Assembly (NCBI GenBank): GCA_033557675.1
Contig: JAWQRM010000154.1
Span: 1-28,229, forward strand
Length of the DNA stretch: 28,229 nucleotides
Direction of reading: 5' to 3'
Source: Coptodactyla brooksi
Lineage: Eukaryota > Arthropoda > Insecta > Coleoptera > Scarabaeidae
The notes beneath the pieces were generated by a model. It did not search any database. It was not told the DNA's origin and worked only from the letters and a program-made list of their open reading frames with translations. This document shows, in pieces, positions 1 through 8,757 of this stretch; positions within the stretch are counted from its first letter, which is position 1, and each line of letters begins with the position of its first letter. A program made the position numbers and the translations under genes.

Positions 1-1120
1 GGAATTCTTTGCTGCATATTAATGGATTTACATATAAAGATACCTGTTTCGTTCAATTTTATGTCGTTGATTAAATAATTACGTTTTAGGAGTGCCCCAT
101 TTCGCTAAAAGTTAGTGAGCCACTCGAATATTAAGGGGAGCAGGGTTATTGGCGAAGAAAGGGCCAGAATGTAATCCCTTTAATTACGTACATGCACGAT
201 ATCGTCGAACTCTGGAGAAGACCGTCACTGACTTTCTTTCTCAGGATATTTTCTTCCCAAGAAACCTCTGGCTCCACGAAGATTCCTTACGAAAATTCGA
301 GGGTTAACTTCTAACCAATTATGAGATTTTTAAGGCGTGACCGAATTAACGGAAACTCCCCATACTTTAAAATCCCATAAAGCGTCTCGGGGACTTAACG
401 TAACGTGTGCAGGTTTCTTACCTCCCCGAAGACGCACAAACATAAAAATAATTTATTGTGTCCTGGCAAGCTCACATATGATATTAAATATCAAATAACT
501 CTCTCATCATTACAATTGCAATTGATGAAATTTCATGTAGTTTAGAAGTACAGGATTAATTACTACACAAGGTTCGTAACGGTCATGGTCACAGTGCCGT
601 TTTCCTCCAAACTTCCGGTCCATTTTGCAGTCGTGTGGAGGAATTCTTTGCTCCATATTAATGGATTTACATATAAAGATACCTGTTTCGTTCAATTTTA
701 TGTCGTTGATTAAATAATTACGTTTTAGGAGTACCCTATTTCGCTAAAAGTTAGTGAGCCACTCGAGCATTAAGGGGAGCAGGGTTGTTGGCGAAGAAAG
801 GGCCAGAATGTAATCCCTTTAATTACGTACATGCACGATATCGTCGAACTCTGGAGAAGACCGTCACTGACTTCCTTTCTTAGGATATTTCTCTCCCAAG
901 AGACCTCTGGTTCCACCCAGATTTCTTACGAAAATTCGAGGGTTAACTTCTAACCAATTATGAGATTTTTAAGGCGTGACCGAATTAACGGAAACCTCCC
1001 ATACTTTAAAATCCCATAAAGCGTCTCGGGGACTTAACGTGACGTGTGTAGGTTTCTTATCTCCCCGAAAACGCACAAACATAAAAATAATTTATTGTGT
1101 CCTGGCAAGCTCACACATGA
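1..1120. repeat. Tandem repeat block 1, 639-bp monomer (about 1.75 copies)
   Basis: The sequence starting at 1 recurs at 640 with an exact 639-bp offset and only scattered substitutions (for example gctgc/gctcc at monomer positions 11-15). The match runs to 1120, where the second copy stops at monomer position about 481. Each monomer has an EcoRI-type gaattc near its start. Open frames inside it are short, differ between copies and look non-coding. The monomer is long for a simple satellite and resembles no transposon end that I recognise. The array extends off the left edge of the window, so total copy number is unknown. Confidence 0.93.
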
Positions 1121-1704
1121 AGAAACTAGAAGAGACATATGTAGATGTCTGTTAAATATGTTCGAATTTATCTCTGTAAGCTCAAATTTATTCAAAACTA
1201 TACAAATATTAATACTCCGCTATGATTACTATACACCCTACCCATAAAGTCCATGTAGTTAAATGTGTACACGTCTGCTCTCATACGCCATGCACAATGG
1301 AATGTACGTCCATACATATATTTTTTACTTCGTTAGCTTTGTAATTATCCGAGGCAGATTGCGCTGAAAGGCAAAATGCGAAACGCGTTTCGTTGTTATA
1401 CGAGCCGTTTGATTTTTAACTGCAATAAATTATACTGCCCGCATAAATATTTTACAACGCCCATCGAACTGGCGGGGCCGGAGGTTTAGGGGGCGCCGGT
1501 GGGGAGCGCGGGGGGTCAGGACATCACTTGTTCGGTTTCGAACAGCGAAAAGCTCAACCGGCAAACGTACTAATGAAACGATTCGCAACCCCGCCCGAGG
1601 AAATGTAAACTGCGAAAAACGGATTATTAAAAACTGCGGAGGACAAATTGAAATTGAAAAATTGACGTATATTTTTCGTTCGCTTTTTATCTTCTAGAGA
1701 TAAC

Positions 1705-1726
1705 GGCGCTGAACAAACTCAGCGCC
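1705..1726. repeat. Perfect GC-rich hairpin
   Basis: ggcgctga (1705-1712) and tcagcgcc (1719-1726) are perfectly complementary, with a six-base loop acaaac. It could be a Rho-free-like stem in RNA, a protein-binding palindrome or chance. It is not followed by a T-run. Confidence 0.7.
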
Positions 1727-2359
1727 AAATATTTGCTAGGGGTGGGCAATATAGCGATTAATTTTAAAAATTGCAGCGTCCCAGAAAAGTTTGGGAGGCG
1801 ATTTGTCAATTCTCTGTAACTTAACTTTCGGTTTTCCATTATAATAGTAATATAAACACAGTATAAAGTTGTTTGGCACACTCCTTGTGTTCCGCACACA
1901 AAGGGACCGCGCTCTTCTCTTTTCAACTCTATCCTTGTCGTGCATAGCGCGATAAGAAGCGACGACGGTGAACGCGAGATTTCAATGGCAACGCATTTCT
2001 AGCCAGAAAACACGAGTTCGTTCTTCACTCATTGCAAAACTAATAACCAACAGATTGGAAATTTGTTTTAACAATAGCTACTGGATACTATACACAACAA
2101 CTTCTGCATTTTATTTTTTCAATTTGTGAGCATATACCCGTATTATTTCGCAATTGAAAAAGAGTTGTATATTTAGGAAATTTGCTTCAAATATACTGTT
2201 TTTATGTAGCAACCTGAATTAAAAACAGAAAAAACAAATGCGCGTTTTGTAGTACAATATTTGGTGATTGTCATATGAAAATCTGACAGCTCTGTGCTTA
2301 AAGGTATTGAAGTTAGAATTAAATACGTTTAAGTGCAATTGAAGTAGAGTGGACAGTGG

Positions 2360-2418
2360 TTGGTTGCCTAAGCAGTTGCGATCTGGTGGAGGTTGGGGAT
2401 TTCTAAAAGCCCTGTATA
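2360..2418 (+). repeat. Fragment of inverted-repeat family E
   Basis: The segment containing ggttgcctaagcagttgcga and ending atttctaaaagccctgtata matches 18934-18990, where the same two blocks occur at the same spacing. Only the right-hand part of the family is present here. Confidence 0.6.
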
Positions 2419-2822
2419 AGGGATGACAACATTACATACATCAGTCTTGGAAATAAAGAAAAAACATAGCATTTACTGCAATTCTACCGTTACAGTATAA
2501 ACCATGTCCGTTATTTTTGCTTGATCGAGACAATTGCGTGTTTACGGAAACCTATCTTTATTTTACTGTGTAACGGAAAGCAGTCATCTTATCTACTCGC
2601 ATCTGAAAACATAAAATTCTTTAAGATAAAGCGGAACGGCGATTTATAGATCTATTAAGTGGGGATCCATAATATATTTACTATGCAATATATACGTAGG
2701 TTATGAAATATGGATTCCATTTGGTAACTGTCGGGTAAACTTTACAGTAAGCAATTTCTCTTGCACAAAACAATTTCATTATTTGCCAAATGTAATTCGC
2801 AAGTGTCATACTTAAATTAATC

Positions 2823-3663
2823 TAGTTTAGAAGTACAGGATTAATTACTACGCAAAGTTCGTAACGGTCATGGTCACAGCGCCGTTTTCCTCCAAACTTC
2901 CGGCCCATTTCGCAGTCGTGTGGACGAATTCTTTGCTCCATATCAATGGATTTACATACAAAGATACCCGTTTCGTTCAATTTTATGTCGTTGATTAAAT
3001 AATTACGTTTTAGGAGTGCCCCATTTCGCTAAAAGTTAATGAGCCACTCGAATATTAAGGGGAGCAGGGTTATTGGCGAAGAAAGGGCTCCACCAAGATT
3101 CCTTACGAAACTTCGAGGGTTAACTTCTAACGAATTATGAGATTTTTAAGGCGTGACCGAATTATCGGAAACCCCCCATACTTTAAAATCCCATAAAGCG
3201 TCCCGGGGACTTAACGTAACATGTGCAGGTTTCTTACCTCCCCGAAAAAGCACAAACATAAAAATAATTTATTGTGTCCTGGCAAGCTCACGTATGATAT
3301 TAAATATCAAATAACTCTCTCATCATTACAATTGCAATTAATGAAATTTCATGTAGTTTAGAAGTACGGGATTAATCACTACACAAAGTTCGTAACGGTC
3401 ATGGTCACAGCGCCGTTTTCCTCCAAACTTCCGGCCAATTTTGCAGTCGTGTGGAGGAATTCTTTGCTGCATATTAATGGATTTACATATAAAGATACCT
3501 GTTTCGTTCAATTTTATGTCGTTGATTAAATAATTACGTTTTAGGAGTGCCCCATTTCGCTAAAAGTTAGTGAGCCACTCGAGCATTAAGGGGAGCAGGG
3601 TTATTGGCGAAGAAAGGGCCAGAATATAATCCCTTTAATTACGTACATGCACGATATCGTCGA
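2823..3663. repeat. Tandem repeat block 2, 639-bp monomer family (one deleted and one partial copy)
   Basis: The block enters at monomer position 538, starts a new monomer at 2925 and another at 3456. The 2925 copy is 531 bp long because 108 bp are missing inside it, between gaagaaaggg and tccaccaaga; both edges of the lost segment carry ggc, which is typical of a microhomology deletion. The 3456 copy ends at about 3663 (monomer position 208). Identity to block 1 is very high by eye. Confidence 0.92.
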
Positions 3664-4891
3664 TAATGGAATTCAGCGGCATCGGCTCTGGCTCGAGCTT
3701 CTTCCCCCTTACAACATGGAGCGGGGTCCACAACTTTAAGAAACTCCGGCATTAGACGGGCACTCATGTACTTTGCTTGCTTGTGCAGCACATAACTTGT
3801 TGAATATGAGATGGCCCGGCTGCCTGCCTTCCGTGCAGGATTCCCGATTAAAATTCCAAGGATTATACGAGCCGGATCTGCGCGTTGTTATGTTATGCGA
3901 AATTACCATACTACGTGTAAAATTTTAAATTCCACGCTTCGGACGTATGTTGCTTTATTGTGTTACGTAAACGTTATAGGTATTTATGTAGTATATTATT
4001 CAAGATACAGGTTGTCCCAACGAAAATTTGCCACCCCTGTAATTTAATGAACGTAAAATTTTGAAAAAATTCCAAAAACACGTCAGTCAAGCTTTGTTTT
4101 GAAGGAAACTAATTTTTGAAAAAAGCTACTAATGTAATTTCATCATAATTTAAGGTCAACATCTTTAAGAAAATTGGTGAAAATAAAATAACTGCAGTTC
4201 TAAAAAATAAAAAAAAAATTGACGCCGCACGTGGTCTCGAACTGACTCGCGCCAGGCAACAAAATACAGAATGCGCATCTTAAGCTACCCAGCCACAGCG
4301 CTTCATGCTTAGTGAAAGCTATCAGAGACACTTATCAGAGAGCTAGTCGAATGTTCAACCTTACACGCAAATTTTTCAGAAACGAAGGCCCATTCACCCA
4401 AACCCTTTTACACTTTTTGTACCCTCGACCTCCCCTATCGAATGAACTATAACTCATTCAAATTTGTATTTCGCAGTTGGCGGCATCTCCTTGTAAGTGG
4501 ACGTAAATGATCTTTACAAACTGAATTTCATAGCATGTAATGAGGAATTGAGTAGAGTATTTGAGAATAAACGCGACGAGTTAAATTTTAGGATAAATAT
4601 TAGAAAAGAATTGAAGAGAAATAAATTCTAGGATAGAAGTAAAAGAATCGAAGACGGACACTGAGAGCCAACGCCATCGTCATGAAGAATTCAAGCTGAA
4701 AACAAGCTTAACAAGATATGTTCAGAAAAGTTCTACCCTTTCGTTTATTTTCAAAACAAAAGGACTATCATCTTCCGTCACTATTTTTGACATAATAGGA
4801 GGCTACAGTTTGCCGTTACGTTACTGTCACCATGCCTATGTCATTTCGCAATACACTTTAAAAATTACTACAAAACAAACGAAGAACCTAC
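3664..4891. other. Non-coding stretch left of the FET-like gene
   Basis: This lies on the 3' side of the minus-strand exon at 4892-5101 and is probably intron or downstream sequence of that gene. Open frames at 3639-3887 (minus) and 3811-4047 (plus) have no recognisable domain. A tRNA-like segment is at 4222-4296. No RRM or RanBP2-type zinc-finger exon could be found here. Confidence 0.5.
4222..4296 (-). repeat. tRNA-like (SINE-type) Pol III segment
   Basis: On the minus strand the segment holds tagcttaagatg, which fits the 12-base form of the tRNA A box, and about 32 bases later gttcgagac, an exact fit to the B box consensus GWTCRANNC. A run of nine or more T residues (plus-strand A-run at about 4209-4218) follows on the same strand, as a Pol III terminator would. 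I could not fold a proper acceptor stem, anticodon arm or T stem, so it is unlikely to be a functional tRNA and more likely a tRNA-derived SINE head or tRNA pseudogene. Confidence 0.45.
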
Positions 4892-5101
4892 CACCAGAGT
4901 TCCCTCCGTAACTTCCGCCGCCTCCGGAATTTCGATTTTGGCCCCATCCGGAATTGCCGCTGGAGCCGCCTACGCCGCCCTGGTTACCTCCGTAGGGCGC
5001 ATTCGCACCGGAGGGATTGTTCCCGTAGGTGCCTGGGTAAGCAGTCGACGGCGGGGGTTGGGAGTAATCCCCATAATTACCGCCATCATATCCATTATAC
5101 T
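4892..5101 (-). CDS. FET-like gene, coding exon 2 (low-complexity region)
   Basis: The acceptor is tacgcag (5108-5102) and the preferred donor is gtaggt (4891-4886). It encodes about 70 residues that are almost entirely G, N, S, Y, P, Q and A, with a single Trp in SGWGQNR. GC content is clearly higher than in the flanking intron sequence. The opposite strand is also open (4938-5138 plus), but that reading is the shadow of this exon. Confidence 0.65.
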
Positions 5102-5423
5102 CTGCGTATACAAAATAACGCTATTTACCGTCAAATAACCAATTATCAAAGTAGATTGTTCAGTGTTTTATCGTTTAAAAATGCTTTTGGAATAAAATGC
5201 AAACGAAAATGCCATAGAAATGGAAAAAACCGCGCAAAATGCTATGGCGTCGGTAAACAATTAACCATTATTTGCGTTATAACAAAATCCAAAGTATATG
5301 CGATAAAACTTTTACTCTCAATGAGAACCTTGCACTAAGCTTGCTAATAATAACACAATCAATAAATTGGATGACCAGATTTACAGGGAAATAAAATTGG
5401 ATAAACTTACGATTATCGACCAT
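4892..5423 (-). CDS. FET-like (cabeza/FUS-like) RNA-binding protein, N-terminal exons only
   Basis: Two exons join in frame: 5423-5411 (ATG GTC GAT AAT C, donor gtaagt) and 5101-4892 (acceptor tacgcag, donor gtaggt). The predicted start reads MVDNQYNGYDGGNYGDYSQ, followed by PPP and then repeated Gly, Tyr, Asn, Ser and Gln with SYGGNSGG near the end. This composition is that of the prion-like N-terminal region of FET proteins (FUS/EWS/TAF15, insect cabeza), which bind RNA and act in transcription and splicing in the nucleus. The assignment rests on composition and the MxxxxY..YG start; no RRM, RGG box or zinc finger is visible. Alternatives are another Gly/Tyr-rich hnRNP or similar. The phase (1 to 1) and exon length (210 bp, 70 codons) support a real exon. 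Open frame continues upstream of the ATG but lacks a closer ATG. Confidence 0.6.
5411..5423 (-). CDS. FET-like gene, coding exon 1
   Basis: Thirteen coding bases only. The ATG has a good context (caaaATGG) and the exon ends in a consensus donor (gtaagt at 5410-5405). It leaves one base of a codon that is completed by AG from exon 2, giving Gln5. Confidence 0.6.
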
Positions 5424-5600
5424 TTTGGACCACGGTTGACAAGAAACAGGGAGCGTCAGTAAAAATAGGCAGCACCGTACAGCGGCAATATGGGAAATCG
5501 TCCGACAGGAAGTGTCGCAATCGACCAACCACGCAAATAATGAAGCGGTAAATTCAAATCGCAAGGTAAGAAATGTGTTTTTATTAATACCGCTTATACG
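5424..5600 (-). promoter_or_regulatory. Probable 5' UTR and promoter region of the FET-like gene
   Basis: Between the ATG at 5423 and about 5600 there is no repeat. An ETS-like core (acaggaagtg on the plus strand, 5505-5514) lies about 85 bases upstream of the ATG. A consensus donor on the opposite strand (gcaag/gtaagaaatg at about 5565) could belong to a divergent transcript. There is no obvious TATA box; the transcription start is not determined. Confidence 0.3.
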
Positions 5601-6121
5601 ATTTTCTAAGATATCTATAAAGGCAGTAAATGACGAATTTGTCACTATTCAAAATATGGCAAACGATGTCATTTAAAGAATAAACAATTGTGAATAAACT
5701 GATACATTATAGAGACATTATCGAAGCGCATTTCACTAAAATACTTAATAAGTGAATCTGTCAATAGTTTGTTAGGTTTTCCGTCGTTGTATAAAACTGC
5801 AATTAACTTGTGGGGTCTAAGTGCAAACTAATTTTGGGGCCCCCTACTTTATCTACCAAGTTTTAGTAATATGTGCTATTAAATCAATTTTTAAGTTTCT
5901 CTTAAGAGAAAGTATTGTATTCGCAAAAAAATCGATGTCGAGATTTCGATTGATCTTGACTAATTAGGCTATTGGTAGTCCATCTATGCAATTTTTGGTG
6001 GTTGGTCTGTCCGTCCGTCCGTCTGTAAGTCGTTTAATTATTGCCTTTACATACATACATGCTAATTATTATATAATCTAGTCACAATAAGGATTTTGTA
6101 AAAATCATTCATATGGTTGAG

Positions 6122-6187
6122 GTACAGGTGCTCGGTTTATTCTAAAAGCTATCCAACTTCAGATTTTTAAATGGAACACCCTGTATA
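6122..6187. repeat. Palindrome-ended mini-repeat, unit 1
   Basis: About 66 bp reading acaggtgctcggtttattct to gaacaccctgtata, with complementary ends of the type tacagggtgttc/gaacaccctgta. The same unit recurs at 6623-6692, 6799-6866 and 18220-18282, each inside a Helentron-like copy. Confidence 0.6.
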
Positions 6188-6622
6188 TTATCATATTTTT
6201 GAAGTCCTTATAAGACTTGAAGGCCACTTGAAGGCCGTTTTTAAACTGCCACATTAAACTGATTAAAACAATACTTTACATACAAACTAATTATCATATA
6301 ATCTGGTCACAATAAGGATTTCGTAAAAATTGTCCATAAGATTGAGATACCTACTTAACCTAAATTTTTTTGTTTTTTTTACAACTTTTTGTAACAAAAT
6401 ATATTTTTGTAATCTACATAAAATTGAAAATTAAAAACTATAAGGATAGTATATGCTTAAAATCAACAGTTCTCGAGTTATAAGCATAATTAATAATAAA
6501 CAGTATCATGGGGCAAGAGGGTATTTCGTTCTTAATCTCGGGTATTGCGCTCTTTAGAAAAAAAATGTTTGAAATAAAGGTTGCATGTCATCGAACTCTT
6601 CACAATTTGAAGTAGTTTTCGA

Positions 6623-6692
6623 ATATACTGAGTGTTCGGTTTATTCTAAAAACTATCCAAATTCAGATTTTTAAATGGAACTCCCTGTATAT
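6623..6692. repeat. Palindrome-ended mini-repeat, unit 2
   Basis: Second copy of the unit, reading tatactgagtgttcgg to gaactccctgtata, followed by the same gaagtctttata and gggccacttt blocks as the other copies. Confidence 0.6.
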
Positions 6693-6798
6693 TATTACAT
6701 TTTAGAAGTCTTTATAATATTTAAGGGCCACTTTAATTATTATACCTTAGCTTTAAATGTTCACAATAAACTGTCCACAATTTGAAACTATTTTCGAA

Positions 6799-6866
6799 TA
6801 TACAGGGTGTTGGACTTATTCTAAAAATTGCCCAACTTCCGATTTTTAAATTGAACATCCTGTATA
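6799..6866. repeat. Palindrome-ended mini-repeat, unit 3
   Basis: Third copy, with the best preserved left end (tatacagggtgtt) and gaacatcctgtata on the right. The spacing to unit 2 is 176 bp. Confidence 0.6.
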
Positions 6867-7053
6867 CTATAATATTTTTGAAGTCTTTATGAGACTCGAG
6901 GGCCACTTTAATTATTATACATCGGTTCTAAATTGCACTGTTTGGGCATTATTACACATATTTTGAAAAAAATGACTGGTACGAATGGATTTTTTTTTAT
7001 ATTTAAACCAGGGGCAAGATAAGAAAAAGTAATGTACGATGTACGTCTTCTAA

Positions 7054-7422
7054 TTTATTTCAAAATAATTACTTATAACATATGAGTTGTGCCACTCGGC
7101 CTACTTCATCGTGTCCCATATTTCATTTATCACAAAATAAGTGCACTTTTAACAAGAATATCATACGCAATTTTTCTACAAACTTTATTAACTACTACGC
7201 CAAAATTTGGAGAGAGAATGCTCGACGCACGTTTCGCTAACCAAGTTAGTATCATCAGGAGCAATGGAAGACTGACTTACAAACCTTATTATAAGAGAAT
7301 ACAGTTATAATTTAATTTTCTTGTAATGATAATCATATCATAAAATTTTTAAGTTACAAACACAACATTACATAAAAGTCTAATAAAAGTAATAGTATTG
7401 CCATATCATACTAATTAAAACT
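7054..7422. other. Non-coding stretch with a Penelope-type motif
   Basis: There is no convincing coding content (the open frame 7089-7310 crosses the repeat motif). Positions 7221-7259 hold a motif that recurs at 9199-9237: on the minus strand both read gat(g/a)(c/t)t(g/a)a, ttggt, (c/t)ag and then gaaacgtg(c/t)gtcgag. Similar sequences occur in tails of Penelope-like elements, but I cannot confirm the family. Confidence 0.4.
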
Positions 7423-7850
7423 ATCTTACATATAAGCTAATCGTTATATAGTCTGGTAACAATAACCTTTTCATGAAAATTATGTGTATAGGACTGTGGT
7501 ACATACATGTAATATATATGTGTAATATAATAATGCATACAAATAAACTTTTTAGTTTTTTTTTTCACATTTTGCAACAAAATATATTTTTCGAATCTAC
7601 ACAAAATTGTGAGTTAAAAACTACCAAAGTAATACAATGCTACAGTTCATTTAGATAAAACTCTGTAATTGTTCTTTTTGAAAAAAAAAGTTTCAAATAA
7701 AAATCGCATTATATCGAACTCTTAATGATTTCAAAATGTTTTCGAGTATACAGTTTATTCTAAGCAGTATCAAACTTCAGAATTTACAACACAGTTTTGG
7801 CATTATTTTATATTTTTGAAAAAGCGCCAATTTTTTTAAATTTTGATTTT
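7423..7850 (+). mobile_element. Helentron/DINE-1-like element, copy B (fragment)
   Basis: Internal blocks match copy A and copy C in order: the cluster around cttacatataagctaatcg, then tctggtaacaataa, then acaaaatatatttttcgaat, then ttgtgagttaaaaact. The 5' palindrome, the GTCY microsatellite and the 3' hairpin end are missing, so both ends are truncated or eroded. Confidence 0.55.
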
Positions 7851-7878
7851 TGTTAAATTAAAATTTTGAATTAATATG

Positions 7879-8757
7879 TTTTATTCTTTTTTTTATTTAT
7901 TAACCCCAAAAGACAAAGTCCATAACAGACACAGGGTAAATATAAGTATATGAATGCATATAAAACTAAATACATATATCGTAAACATATATTAAAGTGA
8001 AAACTGAACGTCTGTAAAGATACATGGATATTATTTTATGTTATTGTTTCTATGATTAGTTCACTGCTTGTTAGAAAGACTTAATGTTGCAAAGTCTCTG
8101 GTGTAGTAGGTAGTTCATTGTGTAGTTCGGCTGCATTTCTAGTGATGTTTCTTTTGCGTACATTGGTTGTATTAGGCAGATTGTGTATATTCTGTACAGT
8201 TCTTATGTAATAAGCATGAATATCACAGGAACATTTCTCAGGATAAGATTAGTCTCAATTAGATGGTTTTTTTATTTTATAAACTAATTTATCTTTTTCC
8301 GGTCTTATCTTCTCACTTATTGTTAACAACTTCAGAATTTTGTGTTACCTGAATTCTATGCAGATCTATTTTCTACGTTTGTTCCCAGAAGGGGCATAAG
8401 AAATTTAAGATGAAGTAGATGTATGTATAATATAGTGTACCTGGTACGATCATTAAGTAATAGTGTATCTAGTACGATTATTAAGATATTGAGCATTACG
8501 TCTTAGATAATAGCTAATATTACTCAGTTTATTTTGCATGTTCCCTATATGTCTTCCAAAGTTTAATTTATTGTCTATAGTAATACCCAAATAACACTCA
8601 TAGTCCACTTCTATTAAACTAGTATCGCAGACATTCAATTTGTATGGGATATCACAGTTCAATTTGTTAAATATTACATAAACGCACTTGTCTTTGTAGA
8701 GTTTAGTTCTATTGGAGTTAGTCCATTCACTGACAACTTCGAGGTCTTTGTGTGTCT
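7879..8757 (-). mobile_element. 5'-truncated non-LTR retrotransposon (LINE) relic
   Basis: Read on the minus strand, an open frame from about 8757 to 8453 encodes the end of a reverse transcriptase domain: DLEVVSEW, then KDKCVYVIF, then YLGITIDNKLNFGRHI. This order matches the region after the catalytic motif in jockey/CR1-type LINEs (SxW...KC..I.F...YLG..D.KL.F..HI). A stop (TAA at 8453) and a 27-bp tandem duplication (8431-8485) break the frame; some 3' coding and UTR sequence continue to 7879, where an A-rich tail (ggggttaataaataaa on the minus strand) marks the 3' end. The catalytic domain is absent, so the copy is dead. Confidence 0.75.
8431..8485. repeat. 27-bp tandem duplication in the LINE relic
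   Basis: tatagtgtacctggtacgat (8431 onward) and tagtgtatctagtacgatta (8461 onward) are adjacent direct copies. On the minus strand both encode a variant of LN(N/D)RTRYTI, so the duplication is in frame with the reverse transcriptase, but the first copy runs into a stop. Confidence 0.6.

Larger units (their letters stand above)
1121..2822. other. Non-array spacer between the two repeat blocks
   Basis: This 1.7 kb is unrelated to the 639-bp monomer and sits between monomer position 481 and monomer position 538, so it replaces about 57 bp of monomer. It has no convincing coding exon. It contains a GC-rich patch (about 1465-1525), a 14-bp palindrome (1379-1392), a strong hairpin (1705-1726) and a fragment of the repeat family seen again at 18549-19065 (2360-2418). 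No terminal inverted repeats or target duplication mark it as a single transposon. Confidence 0.6.
5895..7053 (+). mobile_element. Helentron/DINE-1-like non-autonomous element, copy A
   Basis: The 5' end carries the palindrome tttctcttaagagaaa (5896-5911), followed by a block shared with the copies at 17774 and 21523. A (GTCY)5 microsatellite lies at 6005-6024. The 3' end has a short hairpin (atgtac-gat-gtacgt, 7032-7046) followed by ctt, CTAA and then T. A sub-terminal inverted relation exists in this family between tttctcttaag near the 5' end and gtaagagaaag just before the hairpin. These traits (GTCY microsatellite, sub-terminal inverted repeats, 3' hairpin) are those of HINE/DINE-1 elements mobilised by Helentrons. 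This copy is the longest, expanded by three palindromic mini-repeats. No protein is encoded. Confidence 0.65.

Noticed and set aside
510..695. Short open frames in the 639-bp repeat
   Set aside because: They are not conserved in the other monomers and show no protein character.
1465..1525. GC-rich patch as a coding exon (Gly-rich reading)
   Set aside because: No consensus splice sites or frame continuity with the FET-like gene, and the reading runs into stops on most frames.
3639..4047. Open frames on both strands near the end of repeat block 2 (minus 3639-3887, plus 3811-4047)
   Set aside because: No domain or splice context is visible, the minus frame lacks an early ATG and runs into the repeat, and the local GC-richness explains the openness.
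4222..4296. Functional tRNA gene
   Set aside because: A and B boxes are present, but a cloverleaf with acceptor, anticodon and T stems could not be formed.
5277..5645. Minus-strand 122-aa open frame
   Set aside because: It reads through the FET-like first coding exon and into its intron in the same frame; the donor gtaagt explains the end of coding, and the upstream part looks like 5' UTR.
7221..7259. Hammerhead ribozyme (ctgatga, gaaac and gtc in order on the minus strand)
   Set aside because: Stem II is imperfect and the second copy of the same motif (9199-9237) lacks the ctgatga core, so only the repeat motif is claimed.
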